DNA from: Cavia porcellus
Taxonomy: Eukaryota > Chordata > Mammalia > Rodentia > Caviidae
Direction of reading: 5' to 3'
DNA: 64,000 nt
Assembly: GCF_034190915.1 (NCBI RefSeq)
Contig: NW_026947484.1
Location: 188,908,982-188,972,981 of the forward strand
Shown here piece by piece: positions 41,345-53,067 of this stretch (position 1 is its first letter; each line of letters starts with the position of its first letter). A program made the position numbers and the translations under genes. A model generated the notes under the pieces. It was not told the origin of the DNA and ran no database searches. It was given only the letters and a program-made list of their open reading frames with translations.

Positions 41345-43177
41345 CCTCTAGATATCTCCTCCCCTTTCACCTTCACATCTACTGTGCATTTTGGATTCCA
41401 CTAATTTCTTCAGTTTTTTTATACTAAAGAGACAACATGATGTTCATCCATGTGACTCTGAACCATTTCACTCATGAGCATGACCTCAAGTTGTATCCAT
41501 TTACCTACAAGAGCCTTGAGGTTATCTTTATAGCTGAGAAGTTTTCCATTGTATAGAAATGCCATATCTTTCTTATCCACTCTGCAACTGATGGGCAAGC
41601 TACCTCTACTTTTTTTCTGATTCCCTGGCACACACAGCATTGTTTTCTCTCCTTTGACTTTTAGTCTAAGAATTTCCTTTTGAATTAACTGTGTTTCTTG
41701 AATAAAGCATACTGATGGATCTTGTTTCCTGATCCACTCTGCCTGTATTTCTTTTTATTGGTAAATTGAGGCCATCTCCCCTCAGTTGTCTGCCCACTCA
41801 GTGATTCACCTCTGCTACCCCTCCTGGAACCATGATTTTTTTTATCTCTCTCGAGAATATACTTCGGTATTCTTTGTAAGGCTGGTTTGGTGGTTATGAA
41901 TTCCTTCAGTTGTTCTTTGTCATGGAAGTATCTTGTTTCTCCATTAATTCTGAAAGATAGTTTCGCAGGTTACATAAATCTGGGTTGAAAGTTGTTTTTC
42001 TTCAGGACTTGAAATACTTCATTCTGGGGCTGGGGATTTAGCGCAGCGGCATAAGCGCCTGCCTTGCAAGCAGGCAGTCGTGAGTTCGATCCCTGGTACC
42101 AATAAAAAGGAAAAAGACAAAAAAAAAAAAAAAAAAAAAAAAAAAAGAAAGAAAGAAAGAAAGACTTCACTCCGAGCTTTTCTTGACTTAATGGCTTGTG
42201 TTGAGAAGTCTGTTGTGATTCTGATGGGCTTTCCTTTGTAGGTGATCTGATTTTTTTCTCTAACAGCTTTTAATATTCTGTTCTTGTGTTGAATTTCTCG
42301 AATCTTGTTTATCACATGCCTGGGTGTAGTTTTATTTTGGCTATGGCTAGCTAGAGAGGCCTCATTTATCCATATATCATATCTTTTCCCATGTTTGGGA
42401 AGTTTTCTGCTTCTACTTCTGTAAACAGAATTTTAATGTCATTTGGGTCGACCCCTGTTTTTCACTGATACCTATTATTCTTAAATTATTTTGCTTTGCA
42501 TAGTCTTGCAGCCATTGAATTGCTATTTCTTGGTTCCTTGTCATTTTTAAGAGATCTTTCCTTTCCCAATCGCAAGCTGTCTTCAAGGTCTGAATGTCTA
42601 TCTTCAGTTTCTTTCAAGAGATTTTTCCAGCTCTCAACAGAGTTTTTAATTTCCTGGCTATCTCTTTGAATCTGTTTCACACATTCTAAATCTCTCCTAT
42701 ATTGTTCATTCATGGTTTCCCTCGTTTTCCCATGCTCCTCTATTATTTTTATCTATGTCTCCTTTAGAGGTGCTTAGTGATTCTTTCACTATGTATTTCA
42801 TTTCTCCTTTTACCTGAGGTAGTATTTCTGTTCTAACTTCATTTATAGCCTCATGAAGTTGTCTCTTTACTTAAGTTGCCATCACTTCAGAAACTTTAGG
42901 TGTGAGACTCCCAATCTCTTCCTATTTTCATCTCCTGGACTTGCCCTGCTTGGGTTGGGGTCCAGGGACTGCCTTTTGCTTCTTCATCTGACATTTTCAT
43001 GGGTTCTTCCAAACAAGTGGGTGGTGGGATCCCAGCCACTTCCTCTGTTGGCTACAATTTCTCCAGAGCATGACTGTTTGGTTCTCCTGACCTGTGTTAG
43101 CCACAGGTATCCAATGGTGACCACTGGGTGCACTGGTGCAGGGCCAGCTGCTGCCTCCCTACCAAGCTGGTTATTCT
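41345..43177 (-). mobile_element. second L1 fragment, internally deleted
   Basis: On the minus strand, ORF1 is visible as a coiled-coil part at 42486-42713 (MNEQYRRDLECVKQIQRDSQ, KNLLKETEDRHSDLEDSLR) and a C-terminal part at 42180-42315 (REIQHKNRILKAVREK, ITYKGKPIRITTDFSTQ). The start of ORF2 (41.63-42.0 kb) is followed directly by L1 3'-end sequence (41.38-41.59 kb), so the middle of ORF2 with the reverse transcriptase is missing. A GC-richer 5' end lies at 42.9-43.17 kb. It is the same L1 family as the outer element, judging by the ORF1 wording. Confidence 0.75.
42024..42160 (+). mobile_element. ID SINE with long A-tail
   Basis: GGGGCTGGGGATTTAGCGCA, GCGGCATAAGCGCCTGCCTT, GTCGTGAGTTCGATCCCTGG, then about 27 A and a GAAA run. 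Box A and box B are clean, so this is a young-looking copy. ACTTCA occurs on both sides (near 42016 and 42164) as a possible short duplication. Confidence 0.92.
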
Positions 43178-44033
43178 GGGTCTGTTTTTTTGTTTTGTTT
43201 TCTTTTGGTGGGTTTTTTTTGTTTTGTTTTGTTTTTGCCAGTACCACACTGTTTTTATCACAGTAGCTTTACAGTATAACTTCAAGTCAGGGATTGTGAT
43301 GTCTTGTCTTTGTTGCCCAGGACTGCCTCTGCTAGTCTAGGTCTCTTATGGTTCCAGATGAATTTTAGGATTGTTTTCTCTAATTATGTGAGGTATGCTA
43401 TTGAATTTTGATTGGAATTACATTGAATCTGTATAAGTTTTAGAAATATGGCCATTTTCACTATATTGGTTCTTCTTACCCAAGAGTATGGGATATCTCC
43501 CTATTTTCTAATATCTTCTTTAATCTCCCTTTTCAGAGTACTGTAGTTTTCAATGTAGAGGTCTTTTACATCCTTTGTTAGATTGATTTTTAGGTATTTA
43601 AATTTTTTGGATGCTATTATAAAAGATATTGTTTCCCTGATTTCTCTCTCAGTGAGTTTGTTATTTGTGTACAAGAAGGCTACTGATTTTTGAGCGCTGA
43701 CTTTGTAACCAGTTATGTTACTGAATTTGCTTATTAAATCTAGAAGTCTTTTGGTGGAGTTTTTGGGTTTTCTAAGTAGAGTGTCATGTCATCTGCAATA
43801 ATTATAGCTTAACTTCTTCCATTCCTATCTTTATTCCTTTTCTTTCTTTCTTTTGTCTAATTGCTCCAGCTAAAGTTTCCAGGACTATGTTAAATAAGAG
43901 TGGAGACAGTAGACATCCTTGTCTTGTTCCTGATTTTAGAGTGAAAGCTTTCCGTTTTTGTCCAGTTAGTATGATGCTGGCTGTTGGTTTGCAGTAATGG
44001 CTTTTAAAAAAACTTGAAATAAAGACCATCTGT

Positions 44034-44125
44034 TATCAGCTGCAGACTTAGCTCAGTGGCAAAGAGCCTGCCTGGTAAATACCATCTCTTGGGTTTAATA
44101 TCCAATCCAAAAAAAAAAAAAAAAT
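44034..44125 (+). mobile_element. ID SINE in L1 reverse transcriptase region
   Basis: CAGCTGCAGACTTAGCTCAG, AGAGCCTGCCTGGTAAATAC, GGGTTTAATATCCAATCC and an A-tail. GACCATCT occurs at 44024-44031 and 44126-44133, a target-site duplication. It breaks the L1 ORF2 frame just after the DAEKAFD motif region. Confidence 0.88.
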
Positions 44126-45654
44126 GACCATCTATTCCAGTTTTCTGTAGGGCTTTTATAAGGAATGGGTACTGGACTTCATCAAAAGCTTTTTCTGCAT
44201 CTGAAATGATCATATGATTTTGGTCGCTGGCTCTGTTAATATGGTGTATTAAATTTATAGATTTCCATATGTTGAACCATCCCTGCATCTCTGGGATGAA
44301 TCCCACTTGATCATGGTGTACAATATTTTTGACAATTTGCTGCAGTCTATTTGCCAATATCTTATTAAGGATTTTTGCATCTATGTTCATTAGGGAGATT
44401 GGCCTATAATTCTTTTCCTTAGTTGGGTCCTTCTCTAGTTTTAGAATTAAAGTCATGCTTGCTTCCAGGACTGAATTTGGAAGTATTGCTTCCCTTTCAA
44501 TTTCATTAAAGAGTTTGAGAAGTAGTGGTGTTAAGTCTTCACTAGATTTCTTATAGAATTCAGCAATGAATCCGTCAGGGCCTGGGCTTTTCTTTACTGA
44601 GGTTTTAAATTACATTGTCAATTCCATTTATTGATATTGGGTTATTTAGGATTTTTACACGTTCTTGACTCAGCTTTTGTAATTCATATGTATCTAGGAA
44701 TCTGTCCATTTCTTCTGTATTTTCCATCTTGTTAGAATACAAGTTTTCAAAGTAAGTATAGATGATTTTCTGGATTTATGCAGAGTCTGTCATAATTTTT
44801 CCCTTTTCATTCCTAACTGCATGGATTTTAAGTCTTTTCTTTCCTTTTTTTATAAGGTTGGCTAAGGGTTTATCAATTTTATTTAATCTTTCAAAGAATC
44901 AACCCTTTGATTCATTGATTCTTTGGTTTTTGTTTTGTTTTGGTTTCCAGTGTGTTAATTTCTGCTCTGATCTTTATCATTTCCTCCCTTGTATGAGCTT
45001 TTGGTTTAGCCTGCTCTTCTTTTTCTAGAAGTTCGAGTTTCAACATTAAGCTGTTTATATGTGCTTGCTCCATTTTCCAATATGGGTATTTACTGCTATA
45101 AATTTCCCTCTTAAGACTGCTTTCATTATGTCCCCCAAGTTCTGGTATGTTGTATTGTCACTATCATTCAACTGTAAAAACTGTCTTACCTCTTCTTTAA
45201 TTTTATCTGTGACCCAATGGTTGTTCAGTAGGGTAGTACTTAATTTCCTTGTGTTTATGAAGTTCTTGTGGTTTCTTTGGCATGGATTTCCAATTTTATT
45301 GCACGGGGGTCTGACAGAATACATGAGATAATTTCAATTCCTTTGCATTTACGTAAGCATTTCTATGAGCCAGTATATGGTCTATTTTGGAGAATGTCCC
45401 ATGTGCAGCTGAGAAGAATGTGTATTCTAATGTTGTGGATTGGAACACTCTATAGACACCTACTAGATCCATTTGTTTAAAAGTCTAATTTAGTTCTAAT
45501 ATTTCACTATCATTTTTTTGTCTAATTTATCTGTCTTTTTGTGACAGTGGGGTAACTGATATCTCCCAATACAATTGTATCAGGGCTTATTTGATTTTTC
45601 CTGCCATTAGTAATTGTTTTATATAGTTGGGTGCACTGGTATTTATATTTATGA

Positions 45655-45745
45655 TTTTTTTTGTACTGGGGATTGAACTCATGACTTTGCACTTGCCAGG
45701 CATGCATTTATGCCACTGAACTATGTGTATAAATCCCCAGCACAT
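45655..45745 (-). mobile_element. ID SINE
   Basis: TTTTTTTGTACTGGGGATTG, CATGACTTTGCACTTGCCAG, CACTGAACTATGTGTATAAA, TCCCCAGC: reversed ID inside the L1 ORF2 endonuclease region. Confidence 0.85.
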
Positions 45746-48019
45746 ATTTATGATTATCTCTTCCTCTTGGATTGCTCCCTTTATGAAAACGTAGTAACCT
45801 TGTTTATCTCTTAATCAGGCTTGGCTTGAAATTTACTTTATCTGCAAATAGACTACCTACCTCTGCTTTTTTCTGAGTTGCTGTCGCATGGAGTATTATT
45901 TTCCATCCTTTGACTTTCAGTCTATGAATTTCTTTTTGAATTAAATGTGTTTCTTATATGCAGAATACTGTTGGATCTTGCTTCTTGGTCCATTATGCCA
46001 GTCTGTGTCTTGTGACTGGTGAATTGAGACCATTAACATTGACAGTTATAACTGATGTGTACTGACTTATCCTTGTCATATTGTTTTCCTGTAGTTGGCT
46101 CCTCTCCTGCTTTTTTCCCCTCCCTATAATTGTCTGCCTTTCCTTATGGATTCCTTCTGTTGGGGTCCATAGAGCCGTAGTCTTTATTACCTCTTCATAG
46201 AATATGCTTCAGAACATTTTGGCATGCTGGTTTGATGGTCATAAATTTCCTCAGATGTTCTTTGTCATGGAAGTATCTTAGTTCTCCATTAATTTTGAAA
46301 GATAGTCTTGCAAGTTACATCAATCTGAGTTGAAAGTTGTTTTCCTTTGGAATTTGTAGTATTTCACTCCAAGCTCTCCTTGACAGCCTGTGCTAAGAAG
46401 TCAGCTGTAATTCTGACTGGCTTTCTTTCATAGGTGATTTCTTCTTTATTCTTGTGTTGAATTTCTGCAATCTTAACTATGATATGCCTGGATGTGGATA
46501 TTTTTTGATCATTGCTAACTGGAGTTTTATATGCCTCATTTATTTGTATGTCAAATTCTTTTTCTCTATCAGGAAAATTTGCTGTCATGATGTGTGTGTG
46601 AACATTTTTAAATGCCATTTGTGGCATCTATTGCTTGTTCACTGACTCCAATTAATCTTTATTCTCCTTTGTCTCATCTAGCAGCTGCTGGATTGGTTGC
46701 TCATATTCCCTTGCTAGTTTTGAGAAATTTTTCTTTTCCTAGTTGCTAACAGCAAAACTGTCTTCAGTATCTGAGATCCTGTCCTCATATTGGCCTAATG
46801 TGCTTCAAATACTTTCAAATGGAATTTTTATTCTCTTGGATATCTTCTTGAATCCTCTTTATGGATTCCATTTGTTTCCTGTGTTATGCTTCCAAACTTT
46901 GCTTAAGCTTGTGTATTTTTTGTCTGTGTCTGCTCTAACTTCGCTAAGCATGGTGTGTATTTTGATAATCTCTGTAGTTATCTGAGAAATTATTTCTGAT
47001 TTCTTTTTTTATAGAGCCTCATTGAAGTGCTTTGTTGTTACCACTTTGGAGAGACTTTGTGGGGCTTTCAGATTGTCCCCTGGATTTGCCTTTGGTGAAC
47101 TGGATATCTGAGGTTGCATTTTGCTTGAGTGTCTTCTCATTTCATTTTCTCTTTTTTTAGTTTAATTCCTGGGGTGATGCTTGAAAGTTGCCTACAGTGG
47201 GTTGCTTTACTGGTAGTATTTAGGACCCTCGGTGATGACTACTTCTCTGAGGTATCTTCCAGGGGCAGCAAGTTTTGGGTTTTGAGTGTCGGAAGATCTG
47301 ACCTCTTCAGTTGGTTGGAGATGAGAAGCTGTTGCTTGTTTGCCCTAGTCCCTGGTTCTGTGGCCCTGTGATCCTTATATAATCTCAGTCATGGATTATC
47401 AGGACCAACAGTGCCAGCCAATGCCGTCCTCCACGTCTGCTCCCCTCCACAGTCACACCTCTCTGCAGAGGCCTCCGGGGTCACCAGCTGTCACCATTAC
47501 CCCGTCACCATGCATCCCCAAGTTTGAACAGCCCCTTTCGCTCAGTGAGCCCTGTCTCAGGGTGAAGGCACCACCAGCTACAAACTTCTTCTCCATTGAA
47601 GATTTTCTTTTCACTCTCTCTGTGGGCTTCAGGCTCTTCCTGGGTCCAGGGGCCCCACTTCCTTCCTTCCTATCTTCCTCACGATGCTCTATTCCAGCGT
47701 CTGGACAGTGACTCTCAGAGAGGCTGTTTTCTTTGCTGCTTAATGCTTTGCCATCTGCCAGGAAGCCTTCATCCTCTCATTTTGTGTTGACTCTTGTTTT
47801 CATTTCTCTCTTCTTGAGAGTTTTTGCTTCTAAGATCATGTATAAATTAAACCTTTGTTTTTCTTTTCATTTTGGCTTTAGAATTAGGACTTCACAATGA
47901 AATGTTTCCTCCATTTTTAGTCTAAGGAAAAGTGTGTGTGTAAGATTAGAATTATCAGCTCCTTGAATGTCTAGGAGAGCTGGCAAGTACTTTTCTAATC
48001 CATTAGAAACTGGTAGTTC

Positions 48020-48108
48020 GGGCTGTGGATTTAGCACAGCAGCATAAGCACCTGCCTTGCAAGTGCAAGGTCATGAGTTCAATCCTTGGTACAAAAAAAA
48101 AAAAAAAA
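48020..48108 (+). mobile_element. ID SINE
   Basis: GGGCTGTGGATTTAGCACAG, CAGCATAAGCACCTGCCTTG, GAGTTCAATCCTTGGTAC and an A-tail. Flanked on both sides by CTGGTAGTTC (from 48010 and 48112). Confidence 0.92.
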
Positions 48109-48122
48109 AAACTGGTAGTTCT

Positions 48123-48296
48123 AGAGCTGGACATGGTGGCTCATGCCTGTAATCCCAGCAACTGGGAGGCTGAGGTAGGAGATAGTTGTGAATTTTGAGA
48201 CCAGCCTAGGCTACAAAGTGAGCTCAAGGCCAGCCTGAACAGCATAGCGAAATCCTGTCTCAAAATAAAAAAACAAACAAACAACAAAAAAAAACC
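48123..48296 (+). mobile_element. B1 SINE at the same target site as the ID to its left
   Basis: GAGCTGGACATGGTGGCTCA, TGCCTGTAATCCCAGCAACT, CCAGCCTAGGCTACAAAGTG, GCCAGCCTGAACAGCATAGC, ATCCTGTCTCAAAATAAA: full B1 with internal duplication and A-rich tail. CTGGTAGTTCT precedes it (48112-48122) and follows it (48297-48307). Confidence 0.92.
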
Positions 48297-48495
48297 CTGG
48301 TAGTTCTGAAACTACTAACTGAAAGTCTTCAACTGTTACAGATATGTTGTTTTCTTTTTCTTTATAAGTATTCTTTTTACTCTTGACTTTTGTAGAAGTC
48401 TCAAATTTATTGGCATAAAATTGTTTACAGTATTTTCTCATTATTATCTTAATAACCAGTGGGGTGGGTTTTTTTGTTTGTTTGTTTGTTTGTTT

Positions 48496-48580
48496 TTTAT
48501 GGCTGGAGATAGGACTTAGGCATGAAGTCCCCAGTTTGATCCCCAGGATTACAAAAAAAATTAAAATTAAAAAATTAAGA
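48496..48580 (+). mobile_element. ID SINE, diverged
   Basis: GGCTGGAGATAGGACTTAGG, CCCCAGTTTGATCCCCAGGA and an A-rich tail that becomes AATTAAAATTAA. It is preceded by a (TTTG)n run. Confidence 0.65.
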
Positions 48581-48789
48581 GGAAACAAGGTATAACCTCA
48601 GGATATAGCTTAACACCTAGAAGATGGAAGGTGTTTATCTTGCCATCAGACTTCCAGTACTGGCTATCAGGTTTCTGAGGGGACCAGCTTGTGACAAGCT
48701 TAGAAACTCTCCTATGGGCACTAAAATGTAACATGACAAAACTTCCTTCTCATATATAGCCACCATATATAAAAGATGTCCCCTTATTC

Positions 48790-49075
48790 CCTGATGTGAG
48801 TATGTCCCCTAAAGATTTGTGTATGGAAACTTGGTCTCCAGTGTGGGATGTGAGGAGTGGTGAAGTTAGTAAGAGGTGGAGCCAAGTAGGAAATGGTTAT
48901 GCCCTCATGACTGCTACATTTGGAAAACACCAATGTAGTTCTCACAAGACCCTGGTTAGTTCTCATAAGAGTGGATCCTTACAAAGTAAGTCTCCAAGAC
49001 TGTGAGATAAATAAGCCTCTTTACAAAATATCTTGCCTCGGGTGCTTTGTTATAGTAACAGAAAACATACTAAGA
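48790..49075 (+). mobile_element. ERVL-MaLR LTR (MST-like), internally deleted
   Basis: The sense direction reads GTATGTCCCCTAAAGATTTG, AAGTTAGTAAGAGGTGGAGC, CTCACAAGACCCTGGTTAGT, GACTGTGAGATAAATAAGCC, CTTGCCTCGGGTGCTTTGTT, ATAGTAACAGAAAACATACT. Compared with the MST pattern I recall, the body is shortened. Confidence 0.75.
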
Positions 49076-50764
49076 TCACCCCAAAGGGACAAAAGAGGAC
49101 AAACTGCAGCAAATTTCATGAAGGTACTTTTGGCTCAATCAACACAATAGATTACATAACACAAATGACCAGCCCATCAGGGAAGGGTTCAAACAGGAAG
49201 ATGAGAGAGAATTCCTGCCTGGGCAAGAGACGGCAGTGGAGAGCCCCAAAGATACCCATGCTGCAGAGTCTGCAAACAGATAATATGGTCCCGTATTGGA
49301 AAATGGTTTCCTTTCACTAGTGTACAATGTTTGCCTATCAAATGTTTCTATTATTATTATTATTACTTAAATTAGGTTCTCTTAAAAAACACAAGAGTCA
49401 ATTAGGGGGCCTCCTGCAGAAAGCTCTTACATTCTTCCCCTCACACAGCCTCCACCACTCCCTATTAATACCACCTTCTGACATTTAACACTCTCCCTGC
49501 ACTGCCGGGTTTCCACTGTATCCAGCCCACTTCACCCACAGATATTATCACCTGCCTTCTCCCTGTAGGTATTGGAGTGGGTGACTTTTGCTGTATCCCA
49601 TGGCTCTGAATCTTCATGTCAAACAGTTACCCAGAGCTATGCTCACCTCAGTTCTCCCTCTGTCTCTGCACCCCTGTCATTTTGAGACGTGCGGAGTAAA
49701 CAACTTGGTCACCAAAAGGCCATCCCTCTGTACGTAGACCTGGGAATAGGCTCCCAGAAACCTGGCAGCAGAGAAATGCAATTTCTGGGGTTTGTGACAA
49801 CCGCCAGCATAAAGCTACATCACCTCTCCAGGACAATGGTCATTTTATTTTTTAAAAGGAACTTTGCTCTTCATTGAAGTAACATTACTATCTAGTTGAC
49901 CCTTATTTAGGAGAACTCAAAGTCTTCTATTATTTAATGCAGCCAGTAACATATAGAAAAATTACCTAGTTGGCTAGCCTGGAATAAAAGTGAGAGTGTT
50001 CAGAAAATGACCAGGATTGAATGAACATTAGAAATGTCCTACTAGCTCAATGATACAGTCATTCCTAGAATGCACAATAATAGTAGCAGCTAACAGTTTA
50101 AAGCCTTCTAGGAGAAGTCTCTGTGATAAGCACTTGAAATGTTTTATCTTACATAATCACCTAATCACACCACAGGATAGATATTATAGTTGCCCTCATT
50201 CCACAGGTGATGACACTCAGGCACAGAGAGGTTAGGTTATTCGTCCCAAGTTACCCAGCTAATGAGCAATGGAGTCAGAATTTAAACCCAAACACCCTAC
50301 CTCCAGCGACATTAGAAAGGTTATGGGATTACCGCCAGGTTTTGAGAACTAGCTTCCCTGGGAACTTCCTCCTCCACCCTGTAAATGACAGTACTACATT
50401 TCTTGCCAAACATACCAAGAACATACAACACAGAAAGTTACTTTTTATTCCTCAGGATTATACATCTGTGAAAATTAAACTAAAAATATTCTCTATGTGT
50501 CCTCTTTTTTTAAAATATAAAATAAGTTTAAAAGGACATTTCTTTGGAACTAATTTTTTTTTTTTGCAGAACCTGCTTCATATTCAGAATTTGAAATACA
50601 GTATGATATAGAAGGATGTTCCACATAATCCTACATCTGATAATTTCTTCAGGATTCTATAACCAAGCACTACACTTGATGTGTAGAGTTGAATTTCCAT
50701 TATGTTCAGGCGAGCAAGATTTGGCTGATGGAGAGTTAGCTGTACAAGGGTGCTTCGAAGGTCA

Positions 50765-51145
50765 GCTGTGGTAGCCACACCTGCAATCCTCTACGTGAAA
50801 GGCTGAGGCAAAAGGATCACTGCAAGTTCAAGGCCAGTCTCGGCTACACAGTGAGTTCAAGGTCAGTCTGAACTACAAAGTAAGACTTTGTCACAAAAAT
50901 TTTTTTTTTAATTTTAAAAAGGGGTGGGAGCCAGGTGTGGTGGTGTGCTCCTGTAATACTAGCACTCAGGTGGCTGAGGCAGGAGGGTTGTTGCAAGTTT
51001 GAGACCAGCCAGGGCTAGAAAGTAAGCCCAAGACCAGCCTGACCGGTATAGCGAGACCCAGTCTCAAAAAGACAAAAAAATGGAGGGGGGTGGGGATGTC
51101 GCCCAGTGCAAAGACCTTGTATTCATCCCCAGTACCAGGAAACAA
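50765..51145 (+). mobile_element. two B1 SINEs in tandem plus ID fragment
   Basis: The first B1 is at 50765-50900 (GTAGCCACACCTGCAATCCT, GTTCAAGGCCAGTCTCGGCT). The second is at 50930-51080 (GAGCCAGGTGTGGTGGTGTG, TTTGAGACCAGCCAGGGCTA, GCGAGACCCAGTCTCAAAAA). A short ID-like end follows (ATTCATCCCCAGTACCAGG, to 51145). All are on the plus strand. Confidence 0.85.
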
Positions 51146-51369
51146 ACAGGTAAGAATTCTGCCAGACAGCTCAGTAAGCCCTTTCCAGCCTCTGAGGTCA
51201 TTTTATCTTAAGAGGTATCTATATAAAATTAAAAACTATTTCTGTCCTCCAATTTCCATTAACCCCTATTTGTTTAATCCAATACTTACAGAAAAACACC
51301 AATGAGAACTTTCATCTGCAAATGACTTGCAGGTTTAATGAAACTAATTCTCTTAAAGCATATGTGTTT

Positions 51370-51456
51370 GGGGCCAGGGATTTAGCTCAGCAGCATCAGT
51401 GCCTGCCTGGCAAGCGTGAGTTCAGTCCCCAGTACCAAAAACGAACAAACAAAAAT
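51370..51456 (+). mobile_element. ID SINE
   Basis: GGGGCCAGGGATTTAGCTCA, GTGCCTGCCTGGCAAGCGTG, AGTTCAGTCCCCAGTACC, A-rich tail. Confidence 0.88.
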
Positions 51457-52289
51457 ATATGTATATGAAAATCATATGTTGAACATGAATTCTTAGGACT
51501 TACTATTAATAGAAAATGTTACTCAGAATACAGATATTAGAAAACATATAAATATACTGCTAACTAGAATGCCCAAAATATTTAAACATATGTTCAAAAA
51601 ACCTGTATAATCATATTCATGTAAGTTCTCTTTTCTGAATAAAGAAATAAAATTATCTCACTGTAAGAAAAGAAAAAATGTCATAAATATATATCTTCAA
51701 ATAATCTGAAACACAGTATTAATGCATGTAGTAAACTTTTATATTGAATATGAGTGATATTTTCGTAGAAAATCAGTTACATAGGTTTTCACTAAATAAG
51801 CAGGCTTTTCAAATCTTAAAATAAATTTAATTTATTTAAGGGTCATAAAATATTTTGGGTATATTGAAGACCAGGGAAATTGTTTAGTGACTCCTTCTAG
51901 TCTTTAACAAAAAAGATGACAATACCAAGTATGCTGGAGGGCAACACCCGCAAAGGCCACAAGATGTCGCTTTCTGACAACCTCTTCCTTAGAGTTTCTA
52001 CCAAAGAGGAAGCCGGTGGGGCTGAGAGGCGTTGACTATACATGGATATAATACCCAGAAGGGCATCCATTCAAATGGCTGAGGGCAGGATTTGATTATA
52101 TTTGCTCTTTTTGAAATTCATTTGAAATATTTTACACTAAATTGTCTGATACAAGTTCATACTTTAGCTTATTAAACAAGGCTTCTGAGAAATTTTGTGG
52201 ATGCTCTATGTTACTTTGAGCCTCTTCTGGGGTGGGTTCCTGGGGAAGACCTCTCTCCTGATAAAGAACAGGTAGGTTTGTTCAGGCCA

Positions 52290-52625
52290 CAGTCACAAAG
52301 CCAGACTTTGGTGGTTTATAACAGAGTCTTTCACAGTTCTGGGAGCTGGAAGTTCAAAATGAAGGTGTCAACGGAATTGGTTTCTCCTTGCCTAGGTGGC
52401 AGGTGGCCTGTGGCTTCCCATGGTCTTCTTCTGTGTGTGTGAGCCTTCATCTCCTCTTCTCACCAGGTCACTAGTCAGGTTGGATTAGGGCTTACATCTT
52501 ATCTTATCGTAATTACGACTTTCAAGGCTATATCTCTAAATATGGCCACATCCCAAGGTACCCTATAGGAATTAGAACTTCAGCATAAAAATTTCAAGAG
52601 AGGACATAATTCATCCCACAACAGG
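52290..52625 (-). mobile_element. ERVL-MaLR LTR (MLT1-like)
   Basis: Reversed landmarks: GTGGTTTATAACAGAGTCTT, TCACAGTTCTGGGAGCTGGA, GTGGCTTCCCATGGTCTTCT, CAAGGCTATATCTCTAAATA, GAACTTCAGCATAAAAATTT, ATTCATCCCACAACAG. Old copy. Confidence 0.75.
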
Positions 52626-52849
52626 AGGAAAAACTGAAAAGTCGCATCATCCCTTCCAAAGCTTTACCATGAACATGATAGTATTAGAGTCTGTGTCCTA
52701 AGCCTACCACACCACACACTGGAATATTACGTGTTTCTCTAAGCTCCTTACTTCATCTGCTTTTGGTACATGACTCCTGGATTGGTTTGGCGTTTTGTTC
52801 ATTTGTTTTTGTGGTGTCTGTTTGTTTGGATGGTTTGGTTTAGTTTGGT

Positions 52850-52935
52850 TTATTTTTGGTCCTGGGGATGGAACCCAGGGCCTTTCCCGTGCTAAGCGAT
52901 TACTCTACCACTCTGCTGTACTTAATTTTTTTTTT
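52850..52935 (-). mobile_element. ID SINE, reversed
   Basis: TTTTTGGTCCTGGGGATGGA, ACCCAGGGCCTTTCCCGTGC, ACTCTACCACTCTGCTG. Preceded by a T/G-rich stretch that represents the tail. Confidence 0.75.
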
Positions 52936-53067
52936 TTTAAATGGGAGTAGAACATAGAGAAAAGATTTCTGATCCCTCTTCCTGAGGTAAGGAATTACAT
53001 TCAAAGGAGCAACTAATATAGGAACAGATGTGTGTTAAAAAGCATATTTTGTCCTAAACAATGATTT

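Larger units (their letters stand above)
40441..43177. mobile_element. 2.7-kb insertion within the L1
   Basis: The outer L1 text stops at 40440 (GGGTCTGCTTTT) and resumes at about 43178 (GGGTCTGTTTTT, then a T/G-rich stretch and GCCAGTACCACACTG). The repeated 12-mer is a candidate target-site duplication. Inside, in order, are the A-rich tandem array (40489-40978), a MaLR LTR (about 40985-41340), and a second minus-strand L1 fragment (41345-43177) containing an ID element. Whether all of this came in as one unit or in steps cannot be told by eye. Confidence 0.7.
39293..47850 (-). mobile_element. near full-length L1 LINE, dead, split by a 2.7-kb insertion
   Basis: Read on the minus strand, this is an L1 in normal order. 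The 5' UTR is GC-rich (about 47.1-47.85 kb). ORF1 follows with its C-terminal domain at 46364-46627 (RHIIVKIAEIQHKN, KPVRITADF). The endonuclease and linker part of ORF2 comes next (about 45.0-46.1 kb; 45055-45324 has NTTYQNLGDIMKAVLRGKF). The reverse transcriptase covers 43802-44456 ([44 protein letters not shown]), and the ORF2 C-terminus is at 39.3-40.44 kb. Stops, frameshifts and three ID insertions (at 42.0 in the inner L1, 44.0 and 45.7 kb) break the frames. The active-site FADD region near 43.79 kb is interrupted. The element resumes at about 43178 after the insertion at 40441. It is an inactive copy in intergenic DNA. Confidence 0.85.

Noticed and set aside
42024..42110. tRNA-like promoter boxes that could suggest a tRNA gene
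   Set aside because: The unit is an ID SINE with an A-tail and many sister copies in the window, not a tRNA gene.
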